Positions 10,716 through 22,800 of a DNA stretch of 64,000 bases are shown here, piece after piece. Numbering within the stretch: the first letter of the stretch is position 1; each line of letters begins with the position of its first letter. Made by a program: the position numbers and the translations under genes. The notes under the pieces are model-generated. The model ran no database searches. It had not been told where the DNA came from and saw only the letters and a program-made list of their open reading frames with translations. Origin of the DNA: Humulus lupulus (lineage: Eukaryota; Streptophyta; Magnoliopsida; Rosales; Cannabaceae); assembly GCF_963169125.1 (NCBI RefSeq), contig NC_084800.1, forward strand, positions 55,660,866-55,724,865, written 5' to 3'.

Positions 10716-13512
10716 CTACAACTCGTCCGCCCGGAGGTCCGCGTCCTCCTTCTCCTTGGCCTCGAACTCAGCCCGCTTCGACTCCGGATCAGGGAAGACA
10801 AGGAGGTTCATACTCTTGTCCTTGCACCAGGCCATGTAAATGGCCTCATCAAAGGTGACCTCCAACAAGCCCTCAGCCTCCTCCTTTTCACGGCGGGATA
10901 TTTCGTGCGCCGCCTTCTCCTCAAGGAGAGAGTCGCCCAGTTCGCAGACCCGGTCCTTCAAGGCCTGGATCTCCTCCTTGTCCAGGACGGACTGAGCCGC
11001 GGCTACCTCCAAGAGTGTTGCCCGCTCATCGGCCTCCTTTGATTTCTGGGACAACTCCTCTTCCAATCCGGCTTTGGCGCGGTCGAACTCCTCACGCTCC
11101 GTCTGAGCACGGGCCATCCCCCGGCCAGGGCCTCCTTGGCGGCCTCCCTTTGATTCACGGCCGCCTCCAGCTCCAACTTGGCCGTCTCCATCTTCATGGC
11201 CAGCTCGGCCACCAGATTGACACTCCGATGGGACAACAGGTCAACCTGGAGCAAAGAAAAGTTAGAAAATAAAATCCTCATCAACAAGTAAGGGAAGGAA
11301 TATAAGAAGACAAGTAAAAGTTACCGCGATGGCCTGGTGGCGGAGAGCCTGGGAGATGAACAGTACGTCCGGTTGGCTATCGTGGCGTACTTCTTGAGCT
11401 GGAGGTTGGACATGGTGTTCCCCACCTGGTCTAGCAGGTCAGCCGCCAGGGGGGCCGTGTCCTGTCCGAGTTTAGGGCGGAAGCCCGCTTCGGCGGCTGG
11501 CCGATCCACGATCGGCTGAGGAGCACTGAACTCGGCAGGACGCTCCACGAATTCCACCTGACGGCGGATCGTCAGGGCTCTGTAAGTTTCATCCCTCCAG
11601 CCCCAACCGTTTTCCGAGGTCCAGTTGATCAGCCAGGACTACTCATCCCGTAAAGCGGACTCCCCCTCCTCGAGAAGAGTCGGACGTATGGGGAGAATGG
11701 GCAGTGCAGGGACCTCCTTCACGGCCAGCCGACTCTCGCCTTGTGACTCTTCAGCCGAGCCAGTTTGCCTCGTCCGGGGCCTCTTCCTGATGTTTCCCTC
11801 TTCGGCGGCAGCGTCCGGGCCCCTTTTCTCAGAGCTTCTGTTGACCGCTGTGCCCGCCTTCAAGTCAATTACGGGGTGCTGGGCGGGGTCGGAGACTGCA
11901 GCAGGCTCCACGGCTTGGATGGGGACAACGGCCAAGGCTCCCAAACCGGGACGAGGCTCCACCCCGGATGCCTCCTTGTTGAGACTGAGCTCCGGGCCCG
12001 TCGCCTCGCTGTTCTTCCTGGCTGCCTTCTTGGCCGCCCTGTCCTTGAGGAGCCACCTCATTTTTCTTGCGGGGGTTGACATATCGGAGTCCCCTATAAA
12101 AGTACAAAAAAGGGAGTTATATTGGTAAACCAAATAGAAACAAAAACACACATATCAAAGCTAAAAATGACCCAGAACGAACCCTCATCTATGCCCCGAG
12201 CGCGACTCAATTCCTCTAAAGCAAATGAATGGACTCGATCCCCCATGTCGTCTGGGTTCAGGAAATTCCCGTATTGTAGGAACCCGGATAGGAACATAAG
12301 GATCTCCGAGCATACGGGGACGGGGGCTGAAGGTCTCATCTCCTCGTCGGCCCCGAATACGGGGCCCGAGGGTACTAGCCTATCCCTAGCTAAGTCCCCG
12401 ACTCGGGGAGCATAAGTTAAGATTAAAGGGGAGTTACCTCGCCCCGATACGCTAGCCCCGGGAGTCCCAATGTTTGGTAGGGCGTCTTCGAAGAGCTCCT
12501 CCAGCTCCCCCTAAAGTGGCCGCCTCTGTCGGGGCCTGGTCCTTCTTACGCCGGGCCACGTTGGCTCGCGCCGCTCTCTCCACACTGGCAATGTGGTCCA
12601 GGGCCAATTGCTCCCGGACGTCGACGTTCTTCTCACAGGCGATGCCCTGAAGGTTCGAGATGACGATGGTTTGGGTGGCCGCGAGCATCCCGACCAGTCA
12701 GAGATTGTCATCCGTGACGTAGCCACCCACATCCAGATCCTCCGCGCTCAACCCGGAGTAAAACCTCCTCTTTTCCATAATGAACTCGGTAAGGGGAGTT
12801 TGAGCGAAAGGCCCTGCCACCCAGAAGATATGATAAGAAACGACGAAAAAGGATAAAGAATAAAAAAGGAGAGGACTGGGAAAATACTTACCCACTCGCT
12901 GGAAGTCCAGCAGCAGTGTGGGGTTCTTCTCCACAAGGAACTCGGACGTCATGAACTAGTAATGCCTGACGTTCAGGGGGTGCCTCCAGGAGCTGGTAGG
13001 AGTGGGATAGCCACTCCGCGGCTTCAGTCTATAAAAGTTGTCCAGGGTCTTGTCTTGACCTGCGGCTCCAGTTTGTAGAAGTACAGGATCTCTGCAGGGG
13101 TGGGCTCCGCGATCTCCTTCGCGACCCAAAACACCCGCCATCCAGCGAGTAACCGGTATGCTTGAGGCAGAAGCTGGAACGGTGCGATTCCCACGAACGT
13201 CAAGAATCGCACGAAATAGTCGTGAAGCGGGAGCGTAGCTCCCGCGCTGATGTGGCCGGCGCTCCAGACCCCGAAGCCTTCCACGGACGTATGCACCCGC
13301 TCCTCAATCCTGGCCATGTGGTTGTGAAAGAGTCCAGGGGTTGATTCGATGCCCAGACACTGCTCCAGGAGCATCATCATCCGGTAATTCCGGAACAAGT
13401 TGGGTGCCACGTCCATTTCCCACCTGTTGCCCTTGGGTCTCCGGGACCCAAGAATGACGACAGGGGCCCTATTGACCTCTTCTTCAGAATGGAGTGTAAC
13501 GCCCGTTGCCAT
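10716..13512 (-). pseudogene. Antisense multi-exon retrotransposon gene (plant 'putative gypsy type transposon' protein), decayed
   Basis: It begins with ATG at 13512. The first exon (12892-13512) contains LPLHDYFVRFLTFVGIAPFQ and YRLLAGWRVFWVA, the signature of the plant 'putative gypsy type transposon' family (Transposase_28-like). Plausible splice sites give introns at 12814-12891 (78 bp, GTAAGT...GGCAG) and 11246-11324 (79 bp, GTAACT...CCAG). Exon B is about 12438-12813, exon C about 11325-12094, exon D 10716-11245. The boundary between B and C is unclear. Exon C has a basic, low-complexity N-part (MSTPARKMRW); exon D is a charged, probably coiled-coil tail (LEEELSQKSKEADERAT) ending at TAG 10716. 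Frame breaks occur near 13030-13060, 12957, 12520 and 11120. Its function is unknown; antisense genes at this place are known in Tat elements. Confidence 0.75.
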
Positions 13513-14634
13513 AGTTGACGATATGGGAACAAAGAAAGAAAGCCAAGCAGTCAGTACCTAAACCCAAGAAAGTCGGTTAAGGTACGGGGGGTCTCCTAAG
13601 GACTGCTTGGAGCCCCTTCGGATCAGGTCCGGGATCACCGAAGAGCCACGGGACCCTGATCGGAAAAGAATAAACTACTAAGACCCACCCTCTGTCTGGG
13701 AAGCATCTGGATACAGAGCAACCCAAACCAGGCGGCCTTCCTAACAGCTCCTAAATGTAATGCCTAAAATGTGCGAATTAAAAGAACAACATAAGTTCAT
13801 ATAGTCGTCAAGAGGGTCAAGGGGAATTACTGTGAGTTGTTGGCCGTAGAAGGTGGTGGTTGTCCGACTGTAAGGACGGCAAAACTTCGTTCTTGAAATG
13901 GTGTAGCCGGTTCAACAGTTCGTCGACAGGACAGGCCCAAGACGCTTCTTCAGGCAGAAAGGCAAAAGTTGGGGTTCTGGGGAACAGGCAGCGGCGCAGA
14001 GTCAGCAGAAGGCGGTGTATGCCGTTGGCGATGTCGGACATGCAAGGCTTGAGTAGAGCTTATCGGTTCCTAAACTGGTTCGAAAGTGTAAAAATGTCAA
14101 ATTGGCTTTCGTGGGGTATTTATAAGGGCCCCAAATCCTAGCCTCCGATCCAACGGACAGGTGTCTCCCCATTGGACGGTCAGGAGTCGCGCAAGGATAT
14201 TTATGAGCCCCCTCGGATTGGATCCTCACCATCTCGGATCTAACGGCCCAGGACGGGCGGATACCAAAAGTCACCCCATCCTACGGTCCACCTCATCCCA
14301 AGGGTATTAATGATGGACCCTCGTGCGGATGGGACGCTTCGTGACTTGTGCTGACACACTAGCCTAGGCCTAGTGACCCTTGAGAGGGCTAGGCGACCTT
14401 TCAAGACCTATGCAGCAATCGCCTGGTGACACGTGTACCCTTGCCATGAAGCGGGACAAAGGTAAACGTCCCCGGACATTGGTAAACGGTCCGGGCCAAG
14501 CATACGGCCGGTACCACTGCCTGCTGTCACGGACCCACGATCCCAAGCAGGAACTGGGGAGGCAACCGTGCGAGCATCCTGGGGGCAATGCAAGCCTCCT
14601 CCTGCCGGGCCTAGGTGAAGGCTTGGGGGGTAAA
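13513..14634. other. Noncoding region between antisense gene start and 3' LTR
   Basis: It would contain the promoter and leader of the minus-strand gene. On the minus strand there is a TATA-like TATTTATAAGG/ATAAATA area near 14115-14125. No convincing protein is seen. GC-rich with several imperfect inverted repeats (for example CTAGCCTAGGCCTAG at 14359-14373). Confidence 0.4.
14621..14634 (+). other. Polypurine-like tract before Tat 3' LTR
   Basis: GCTTGGGGGGTAAA directly precedes TGTTATCCCC. A G-run followed by a few A residues just before TGTTAT is the usual plus-strand primer layout in such elements; here it decides the LTR start. Confidence 0.5.
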
Positions 14635-15542
14635 TGTTATCCCCATTTCCTGCGTGGACCCGGAAACATTCGTCCAGGCCCATGGTCAGGGGCTGTTCAA
14701 AATGTGGGCCCAGCCCAAGGCCTCTTGGTACGGGAATGTTCAAGGGGGCACGGGCCTGAGTGCAATTCCGGGTCCACAAAGAGGTCCGGTATGGTATCCG
14801 GGACAGTCGTCCAGGAGACGTGCAGACAGTTCGAACCCCCACGACATACGCGTCCTGGTCCCGGACCCTGGTAACGGTCTGGGCCTGTGGTAAATGAAGA
14901 GGGACAAAGGTAAACGAACCTGGATCACATCGCCCCCGGTTGGTGGGACCAAGCGTCCAGGACCCTGAAGCTGCCCCACTCCGTGTGGGCGTTGTCCCTA
15001 CTTTTCACCTTCGGAAAAGGCCACCTCGGGATTGCACGCCGTTGTTTCAGATCTGCGCTGCCAAGTACTCTGACTGGTCTTGTCCCCTGAATCTACCTCG
15101 TAACTCAAAGTGTTCAGACCAAAGACACCGTTTTGTCGGGCGAAATATAGCTCTTGGGCCACCTTATTGGGCCTTAACTGGTCTGGAATTCATGTATGTT
15201 TTATCTTTTATATTGGGCTCCCACTAGAGAGCCCAAGAGTATCCATATCTCTGATGGGCCCGGGTCATACCCGGCCCAGACCCAGTGTTCCCATAAGCCT
15301 ATAAATACAGGCTATAGAACACTGGAAAAAGGATCTCTCTTTAACTAGTATACAGTTATTCTGTCAAAATATAGAGAGAAACTCCATTGTAAAAGGCTAT
15401 CCAAGCACTAATACTACTGACTTGTGGACTAAGGCTCATTAATGCCCCAACCACGTAAAAATAATGCGTTAATCTTCTACTTTTCTTATCATTACTCTTA
15501 AATAATATTCATTAATATAGTTTCCGAAAATCTCGGTAAACA
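14635..15542 (+). repeat. 3' LTR of the Tat element (about 908 bp)
   Basis: The proposed LTR begins TGTTATCCCC and ends CTCGGTAAACA, giving matched TGTT...AACA ends. It holds a promoter-like TATAAATA at 15300-15307 followed by a transcribed-looking leader. The right boundary is supported because the sequence after 15542 reads as part of the MULE exon. The left boundary rests only on the G-rich tract. The 5' LTR is outside the window, so divergence and target duplication (first bases after the LTR: ATGTT) cannot be checked. Confidence 0.65.
15300..15307 (+). promoter_or_regulatory. TATA box in Tat LTR
   Basis: TATAAATA lies about 240 bases before the LTR end, the normal U3 position for driving the genomic transcript. 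No other promoter element is claimed. Confidence 0.55.
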
Positions 15543-15728
15543 ATGTTGATGTGAGGCCTCTATATCCTTTTTGGTGAACATAGAAGCACTCCATGTTCTA
15601 CGATCTTCACCTAAGTCCAATGGAGAACTCCAGCTAAAACTATCATCGGTTCTACTTGGACCTGGACAACTATTGTTGGTCCCAGGTATTTGCCGATCTT
15701 CTATTCTGCGCTCCTCAACTACCATAAC
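15543..15728 (-). pseudogene. MULE-like transposase exon, downstream fragment of copy 1
   Basis: On the minus strand this reads VVEERRIEDRQIPGTNNSCP and onward to FTKKDIEASHQH, open until the Tat LTR border. It is in frame with the minus-strand exon at 23277-23807 once the solo LTR between them and one ATAAC duplication are set aside. It is therefore the next part of the same exon, cut off on its far side by the Tat element at 15542. The rest of the gene must lie left of the window. Confidence 0.6.
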
Positions 15729-17616
15729 TATAATGCCCTGGTTACCCCAAGACCGTTACGGTGAACGTTGAACCGTGAATTTAACTCGCTACCCGAGTTC
15801 TTTGGTTAAAAACGTGCTTCTAGGTGTTATTAACAAGTTAAGGTGGAAAACCAATCAAAAAGGAAATTATATATTTTATTTAAAACATAAAACTGTTCAT
15901 GGGCCCATAAAAACATTTACAAGTTATTTACAACTCAAAATGGTCATTACAGTTTAAATTTACAACCCGCCTATGATGACCCTAAGGTAGGGTACGTCCG
16001 CCACATACTCGTAATTCTAGGGTTTACGAGTATGTAAGGCACTTGACTAAATGAATTTGAATAAAATGATACAAAGAAATACAGAAAAATTTTAAACTTT
16101 TATATAAACTTATTACACGTATGAATACTTTAAATTTAATGTAGTCATATGAAAACTCTAAACCACTATTGCATTGCTACTGAGTCCGTGCTCCACAAGT
16201 TGCTCAACAACTAAAGCCACACCTGGAAAAATGTTGGAAAATAACATAATGAGCTAACGCTCAGTAAGCAAATCTCATGCATACACATACACATGAATGT
16301 CGTGAGTTTGAAGTGCCCATATACTAATATGCTGACTTATATACTTATGCATTTCGTTTATTGCTCATGCACTTTCAAACTTTACTTTTATGCTCTTTCT
16401 TTTAGTTTCACATTTTTATGGGCCCGATTTCACTTGTGTACACTGTTTGATTCGGCCAATGCCTGCAGGGCTTGTTACACATATCATATAGAATCCCATG
16501 GGTTCTCCTCCGGCTAGCCATCATCATAGCTAGGCTTATCATAACACTCATTTCATCATTGCCATAGCTGCCATACTTATTACACATATGGAGGAGAAAG
16601 ACGGAAACATGGCAAACATATCTAAATGGTCAACTCTGACCTAGCCCACACTAGTGGGCAGCCACTATAAGTCTTATAGACCTCCGTCTTCTTTACTGAA
16701 CTTACTTGATTGCTTCATCAAAACAGTGGCACCCTTTTTAAACATCTTATTATCACTTTGCTTAAGCCTTGTGTCATTAAAATGTTCACTTCACATAAGA
16801 CATTTCAAGGCATTTCACAATTTTTCTCATATTTATATGCATGGTCTTATATCACATAATAATGTATCACATAACTGTACATGCCATGCATACATGCTGA
16901 TGCTGAAATGCCAATGTTCATGTTCATGATTCATGTTTGATGGTATTCAATCAAGGCATTGTATCACATCTCATATAACTCAAAACATCTTTAGTCATAA
17001 TACATGAAGCTTTGGGTTAGTGGCGTTGTTATACCTTAACGTAGAGCTATGGCTCAGGTCTAAGGTTTCCAGCCTAAAAACTTAAACGCTTCATATATCA
17101 TAACATATAACAAATCATGATCGTAAAGTAATCCACATATCCATCAACATAAGAACACATACTTGCACATAATTCATATCATTCTTAACCAAGTAAGACA
17201 TCTTTCACATATCACGAAATTCATCAATTACATATCACACAACACCATTATGATATTCATATAACCATTCTTCACATACTTATCATATGCATCATCATCA
17301 TCCCATACTTAACTCATTAGATATACACAATCAATGTAGTCATGCATCTTACACTTAAGCACAAAAGGTGAGATTTACTTACCTTAGGTCCTTAGTTTAT
17401 TTTAAAAATTGCTCAGCAAGAGTCAATCAATCAAATCCATACAAATCCTATTCAAGGCACATCATTTATTAAATTCTATCAAAATCGTAAATATACACTA
17501 TTGATAGTGTATATTAACAATACCATAAACTATATGAATGATAATAATAATTATTATCAACGTAATACAAATAACTCTTCATATAAAACATTGCTCATTT
17601 AATAATGTACTCTCAT

Positions 17617-17617
17617 G

Positions 17618-17654
<37 letters not shown>

Positions 17655-17672
17655 TAATAATAATAATAATAA
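17617..17672. repeat. (AAT)n microsatellite
   Basis: About 18 near-perfect AAT/ATA triplets, with one TGA-type interruption, inside LTR Y. Confidence 0.9.
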
Positions 17673-18046
17673 GAACAACAACAATAATAATTATCATCTA
17701 TAAATAAACTTATTTCAATAATAATAACAAAATACCTCAATAACAATACATATATGAATGTATATATTCAAATAGTCATTTTATAAAAGAAATCATATTT
17801 TTAACATAAAATTGTAATAATCAATATAATGATAATAATATAAATATAAATATAAATATTTCTATTATTATTAACTAGTCACAATATCAATTCCAGTGAT
17901 ATAATAAATATACTTTCTCCAAAATTCACTGGTCTTACAAATATCAATAACTGTAAGAAACTAATATTTGATATTATTTTAATATTCAAATATTAATATA
18001 CAATAATAATGGTTAAATAATAGGTTTACTATAAATCACACTTTTC

Positions 18047-18066
18047 ATATATATATATATATATAT
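18047..18066. repeat. (AT)n microsatellite
   Basis: Ten uninterrupted AT dinucleotides inside LTR Y. Confidence 0.9.
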
Positions 18067-18818
18067 GAAACTATATTCTTGATTTACTTAACAAAATAAT
18101 AACAATAATAATTAAAATTACTTAATCATAATAATTTCCATATTAATATAAAATCAATTAAATATGTATTTTTATACTTTATTTAATATCTAATATTTTC
18201 TAGAAAATTGGATAGCACAACGGCTATAAAATGGACAAACCCAAAATCAAAACATGTATCAGAAATATATATAATCCCAGACAGCCAGTATAATTACAGA
18301 AAAATATTCCATATATCAATAATATATAATTATATACTATAAATACACATAATAATAATTACTCTAATCACTAACAATATAGGTTAAAGAATTTATACCA
18401 CAATGATCGGGTTCCACAACAAGTCAAACGATGATTTTCTGAGGCTCAAAACGTACTTCGAAACCTCGAATACTAAGTTTCGATCGTCGGTCTACGGTGG
18501 ATCGCGGTAGCTCGTGGTGGGCCCACCACCCAACTATGGTAGATGTAGGAACAAGTTATTGGGTTTTGAAGCCCACAACACGAGGAACACGATGATGGTG
18601 ACGGATCGGCAAACGGATGCCCGAGGTGGCCGAATCGCAACTTTGAAGTCGCGGGGTGGCCGAACTTAAATCGACTAGTTGAGGTGTTTAATCGGCGAGT
18701 GAGCTCTAGATTCCCGCGTGGTCGATAGTTCGGAGGCCTCTGAATCCAACGGTCCGGCGCGTGGCTATAAACGGTGATCGCCGGTGGACGTTCGGTGGTC
18801 GGGCAGACGCACGCACGC

Positions 18819-18859
18819 GAGAGAGAGAGAGAGAGATTTTCTGAGGAGAGAGAGAGAGG
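18819..18859. repeat. (GA)n microsatellite
   Basis: A GA run of about nine units at 18819-18836, followed by a second purine-rich GA stretch to 18859, inside LTR Y. Confidence 0.85.
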
Positions 18860-19614
18860 GGCTCGGGTAAAAAAGAAAGGCTGAAGCCTTTTCTTTTCTT
18901 TTTCTTTTTCTTTTTTTTTAAATTTATTTTTAAAATTACACTTGGACCCAAAATACTAAAATTCTTTTCAAATAAGCCCTTTAGCAAAACTTTCTTGATT
19001 TTATAAAAATTCCCAATTAAAATTATATGACATTTGGGTCCAATACTTGACTACTCAAGTTTCTCTCTCTTTAATCTCATTAAAAACATAAAATGATATT
19101 TTAAACAGTATTTTTCCATTACTATGTAGAGTCCAAGAACTTTACTTAGCTAGTTAGACAGTAGTATTATAGTATTTATAGCATTATCTTTGTAACTGTG
19201 GATTTTTGGTTCAGACTGGGAATTATTTGGACACTCATAGTAGTACTTGTAGATTTTCTAAGTTTAACCTATAGTTTAAGAATATTAATGTTAACCTAAG
19301 GTTTGATTATATGACTGATATTAAGGATAATATTTATTATACTATAAGGTTTAGATAAGGACCAATAGGATTTTAAGCACATGTTATGTATGGATGATTA
19401 AGGATTAAATTTAATAAGGGTAAAAGTTTGAATGCTATAAGGTCAGTCAGCAGCTTTGAATACGTTGAGGGCTTAGTCAAGGCTGTTTACTCCATTCAAA
19501 CTTAGCTAAAAATGAGTAATTTCGTGTTTAATTAATCAGCGTGTGCCGATATATCGCAGCACGTAGATACGGAAAACACGAGACGATGCACGACAGCCTC
19601 GGGCATACTGGCCC

Positions 19615-19650
19615 AGGCGATATATCGCCTACAGGGGGCGATATATCGCC
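19615..19650. repeat. Pair of GGCGATATATCGCC palindromes
   Basis: AGGCGATATATCGCCT (19615-19630) is a perfect 16-bp palindrome; GGCGATATATCGCC recurs at 19637-19650, 22 bases on. A degenerate third copy (CGATATATCGC) lies near 19548-19558. Confidence 0.9.
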
Positions 19651-19832
19651 TCCTTCAGCATATTTCAAAAGTTTTTGAATTCTTTTTCCTTTCAGCCATT
19701 CAACCTCTTGATAAGTCCAGCACCTTTTTGAACGAGTCTTCAGCCTCTGCTGAACGATTATTCAAATTATTTTCACCTAAAAAGCTATTATTTTTATTCA
19801 AGTGAAATTAAGATCCTTTCATTCCTAAACTC

Positions 19833-19840
19833 TATAAATA
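19833..19840 (+). promoter_or_regulatory. TATA box in LTR Z
   Basis: TATAAATA preceded by C/T and about 185-200 bases downstream of a pair of GGCGATATATCGCC palindromes; likely U3/R promoter of the LTR. Confidence 0.6.
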
Positions 19841-22800
19841 GGACCTAGTACCCAGCCATTATTCATCTTTTGCTCTAAGTTCAGAGGCTGCAAGTGCTAA
19901 GTGAGTGTGAGAGTGTAAACACATGGGTTGGGGAATCATAAGCTTGATCATTATAAGCTTATCAAACACTTAGGGAAGTAAGGCTTCATAGTATTTCGGT
20001 TCGAGGTTTAGATTGGTCTACAAGTCTTCAAGGTATTTCTATACCCTAGTTCATTGGTATTATGTTATTTTCTTTCTCATAGTCTTCTACTCAGTCTTCT
20101 AACCTTATTCTTATTTTGGTTAGGAAATCTAAGAACTTACACATAAGTTTTTTGTAAGTATGTTTCTCAAAGGTTTAGTCATTCCATTCCTTCCATTCTT
20201 TTCATTACTTTTTCTTCAATCTACTCACCCTGTTATATATGGTTTTAGGAGTGTTCCAAAAGTCCCAACGCTGTCCTCTTATCCCGGTAACTTTGGTATG
20301 GAAAATAGGATAGAAATGCATATGTTATATGTTCTATATGTTATCTTATGTTTCTTATGTTATGATATGTATGTTTGTAGGCTTGGGCATATGACCCATA
20401 TGACTAACAAGACCCCAAATAGATTATGGGCATATGACCTACTTAGCTAGTAGGACCCCACTAATCTCATGGGCATATGACTTTTTTAGTCTATGGGACC
20501 CCAAGTAATAATGGCCATTATAGTATGTGTATGTAATAAGTGTTATGTTATGTCTTTATGTTTATTATGAAATTTATGTATATGAAGTATGTGTTAGATT
20601 TTCCTTGTTGGGCATTAGGCTCATTCCTTTTTGTTTAAATGTGCAGGAAAATAGCTATTAGTGGCGATAAGGTTCGTGGATGCTTGGAGATTGTGTATCG
20701 ATGGTGAATGGATTCAAGGAGTCGAGAGTTCGATTTCGAGGATGTAGTCTTTTATTTATGGGTTTATGTGTAATTTTTCCGCACTTTCTATGTAACTCCT
20801 TTATTTTAAATTTTGTTTTGTTTTTAAGACAATGGGATCCCATATCTTTCTTGATATTTTTGTAAGAAACTCTTATTTTTACAAGTTACCTAATAAAATT
20901 ATGGTATTTTCGCAATGTAAGCTTTACTAAGGATTTGTATGTATAGTTCGTTAATGGTCCAAAAGTCTAGAGTAGGTGGGTCATTACATACTATTTCTTA
21001 AATTTGTAAACTTGTACATTTTATGTATTAAAATTCTGATAAAAAATGTATTATGAAAATGTTGGATATTACACCGCCAACCTAAGCGGAAAAAATAGGG
21101 TAAACCCCCTAGTTCCTCTAAGAACTCCTTGGCCGTGGTGGTCAAGCGGCCGCATATGTACACAGCACCACCTAAGCTCTCCACTCAAGGCTGGGTGAGC
21201 TTTTCTTTCCCTTTACCTACACCACATAGCATCCATGAGCCAAAGCCAAGCAAGAAAACACAATAATGCAAGCATATAATATCAAATGATGATCATGATA
21301 ATCATACAGAGCTTATAACTCTGAATCATATGAGTGAATATCACTTTGTGGTTACATTAACCATGAAAGAGATTATAGCTCTTAATCAGATGAATGACTT
21401 AACACTTGAGGTTCTGGTAAACCATAATGAGTGACTGACGAGCAAGTCATTAGCTTAAACAAATGAGTGACTGACGGGTAAGTCACTAGCTTAAATAGAT
21501 GAGTGACTAATGGGTAAGTCACTAGTTTAAACAAATGAGTGACTGATGGGTAAGTCACACGGGGCTCAACACCCACAACCATGTGACTAAATAGTCACTG
21601 TGGCTCTAAATAACTAGCCTTTGGCTAGACAAGAGCTTATAGTATTCATCGAACTTGAGGTCGGTCCGGCATTAACGCTCTTCTGAGTCATTTAATGCAG
21701 ATGTCGATTAGATCTAATCTTTGTTGGCTTGTGTTGAACATGCTAAGGTCGTTCCTGACTTATGAGTCAACACTGTATGACCAGTGCCCAATACCACTGT
21801 CGAACTTGACTAATGAGTCACAGCTTCACAGTTGATACTGACACCTTTGCCAATTCTGACTATTCAGTCAGTACCATACACAAGTGAGCAATATTTGCTA
21901 AGAATTCAATATTCAATCTATGTCCACATTTAAACATTCAACATGCCTAATGAATAACCATGCATGTCACATATGGGGTGCATTTTTCTTACCTCTGATT
22001 CGAGCAAGAATTAGTATAAGAACGATCAACCTTTAAGATCCTTAGCGGTCACCTAGTCATAACCAAATATGGGATTCCATCAATAAAATTATTAACAAAG
22101 GATTCCTGAACCAAGACCTAGCCTCCGGGACATCGAATCCCACTAATCTGGGCAGTAGGAACGATCCCAAGGCCAAAAATGGAGTTCCCATGATCAAAAC
22201 ACCCATTTGGCCTCAAAAACCCTCTTAGGTCGCAGCCCCAAAACCTTGAGCCGCGGCCCCCAGCCAAACCAGGAGCAAGCGCCGCAGCACCCCTTACCTA
22301 GTGTCGTGGCCCCCAGCATGCACAAACTTCACCTCCTTCAGCATCGAGCTTGGGCTACGGAGCCCAAGAATAGGGCCGCGGCCCCCACTTGGGAACCAGC
22401 CATAACTCCGTTTTTCCACATTCTAAACCTTCCAAAAACATACCTAAACATCTCCAAATCCAAAAATCAAAGTTCTCAAACTTCCAAATGATCCAAAATC
22501 ATCAAATCCCGAGGCTCAAACGAATCAAAAACTCATCGATACACAAAATCCAAATCAAAGCTTAGAAACTCTAAAACTCAAAACTTAAGGCTTGAATTAC
22601 CTTTGATTGGGTTGTTTCTCGTTAAATCCTTCGGTCAAGAAGCTTCTAATATTTCCCGGGATCGCTATGCCTCTATCATCACTTGATTCCGACTCTTAGA
22701 ACTCAAGATTTCTTCAAAATTGCCACGAATGGTCACCAAGGTTAACGGGAGAGAGAGAAAGTGTTTTTAACGTAAGGTTTCCTTCTGACAGACTACTTCA

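Larger units (their letters stand above)
1..15542 (+). mobile_element. Tat-lineage Ty3/gypsy retrotransposon, 5' end outside window, nested and decayed
   Basis: The order seen is gag, protease, (gap), integrase, tandem repeats, an antisense gene and a 3' LTR. This order, with a long region after pol holding tandem repeats and an antisense gene, is known for the plant Tat lineage (Retand/Ogre relatives). The element lacks RT and RNase H because a second element and a deletion occupy 2676-7602. The 5' LTR and primer site lie before base 1. Several in-frame stops show it cannot code. Its base composition is clearly more GC-rich than the sequence after 15.5 kb. Lineage assignment rests on remembered similarity of the gag and integrase segments, so Tat is likely but the clade within it is open. 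Confidence 0.8.
19125..20988 (+). mobile_element. Solo LTR Z (1864 bp) nested in LTR Y
   Basis: It starts TGTAGAGTCCAAG and ends GGGTCATTACA, flanked by perfect TACTA duplications (19120-19124 and 20989-20993). It holds a TATA box (TATAAATAG, 19833-19841) and a transcribed-looking leader but no gag or pol, so it is a solo LTR. Family is probably gypsy by its terminal sequence, though that is inference. It is the youngest insertion of the three in this nest. Confidence 0.9.
15972..21073 (-). mobile_element. Solo LTR or LTR-like element Y, inserted in LTR X, interrupted by LTR Z
   Basis: Flanked by CCGCC on both sides (15967-15971 and 21074-21078), exactly at the break in the family X alignment. 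Its right end is GGATATTACA, so on the minus strand it starts TGTAATATCC; the left end TATGATGACC is one change from the expected TG. Without the nested LTR Z it is about 3.2 kb. It carries no protein-coding signal, only AT-rich sequence and simple repeats, so either a long solo LTR or a noncoding (LARD-type) element is possible. Confidence 0.75.

Noticed and set aside
14380..14893. Frames of 92-164 codons on both strands before and in the Tat LTR
   Set aside because: GC-rich noncoding sequence crossing the proposed LTR border; overlapping frames on both strands with no motif.
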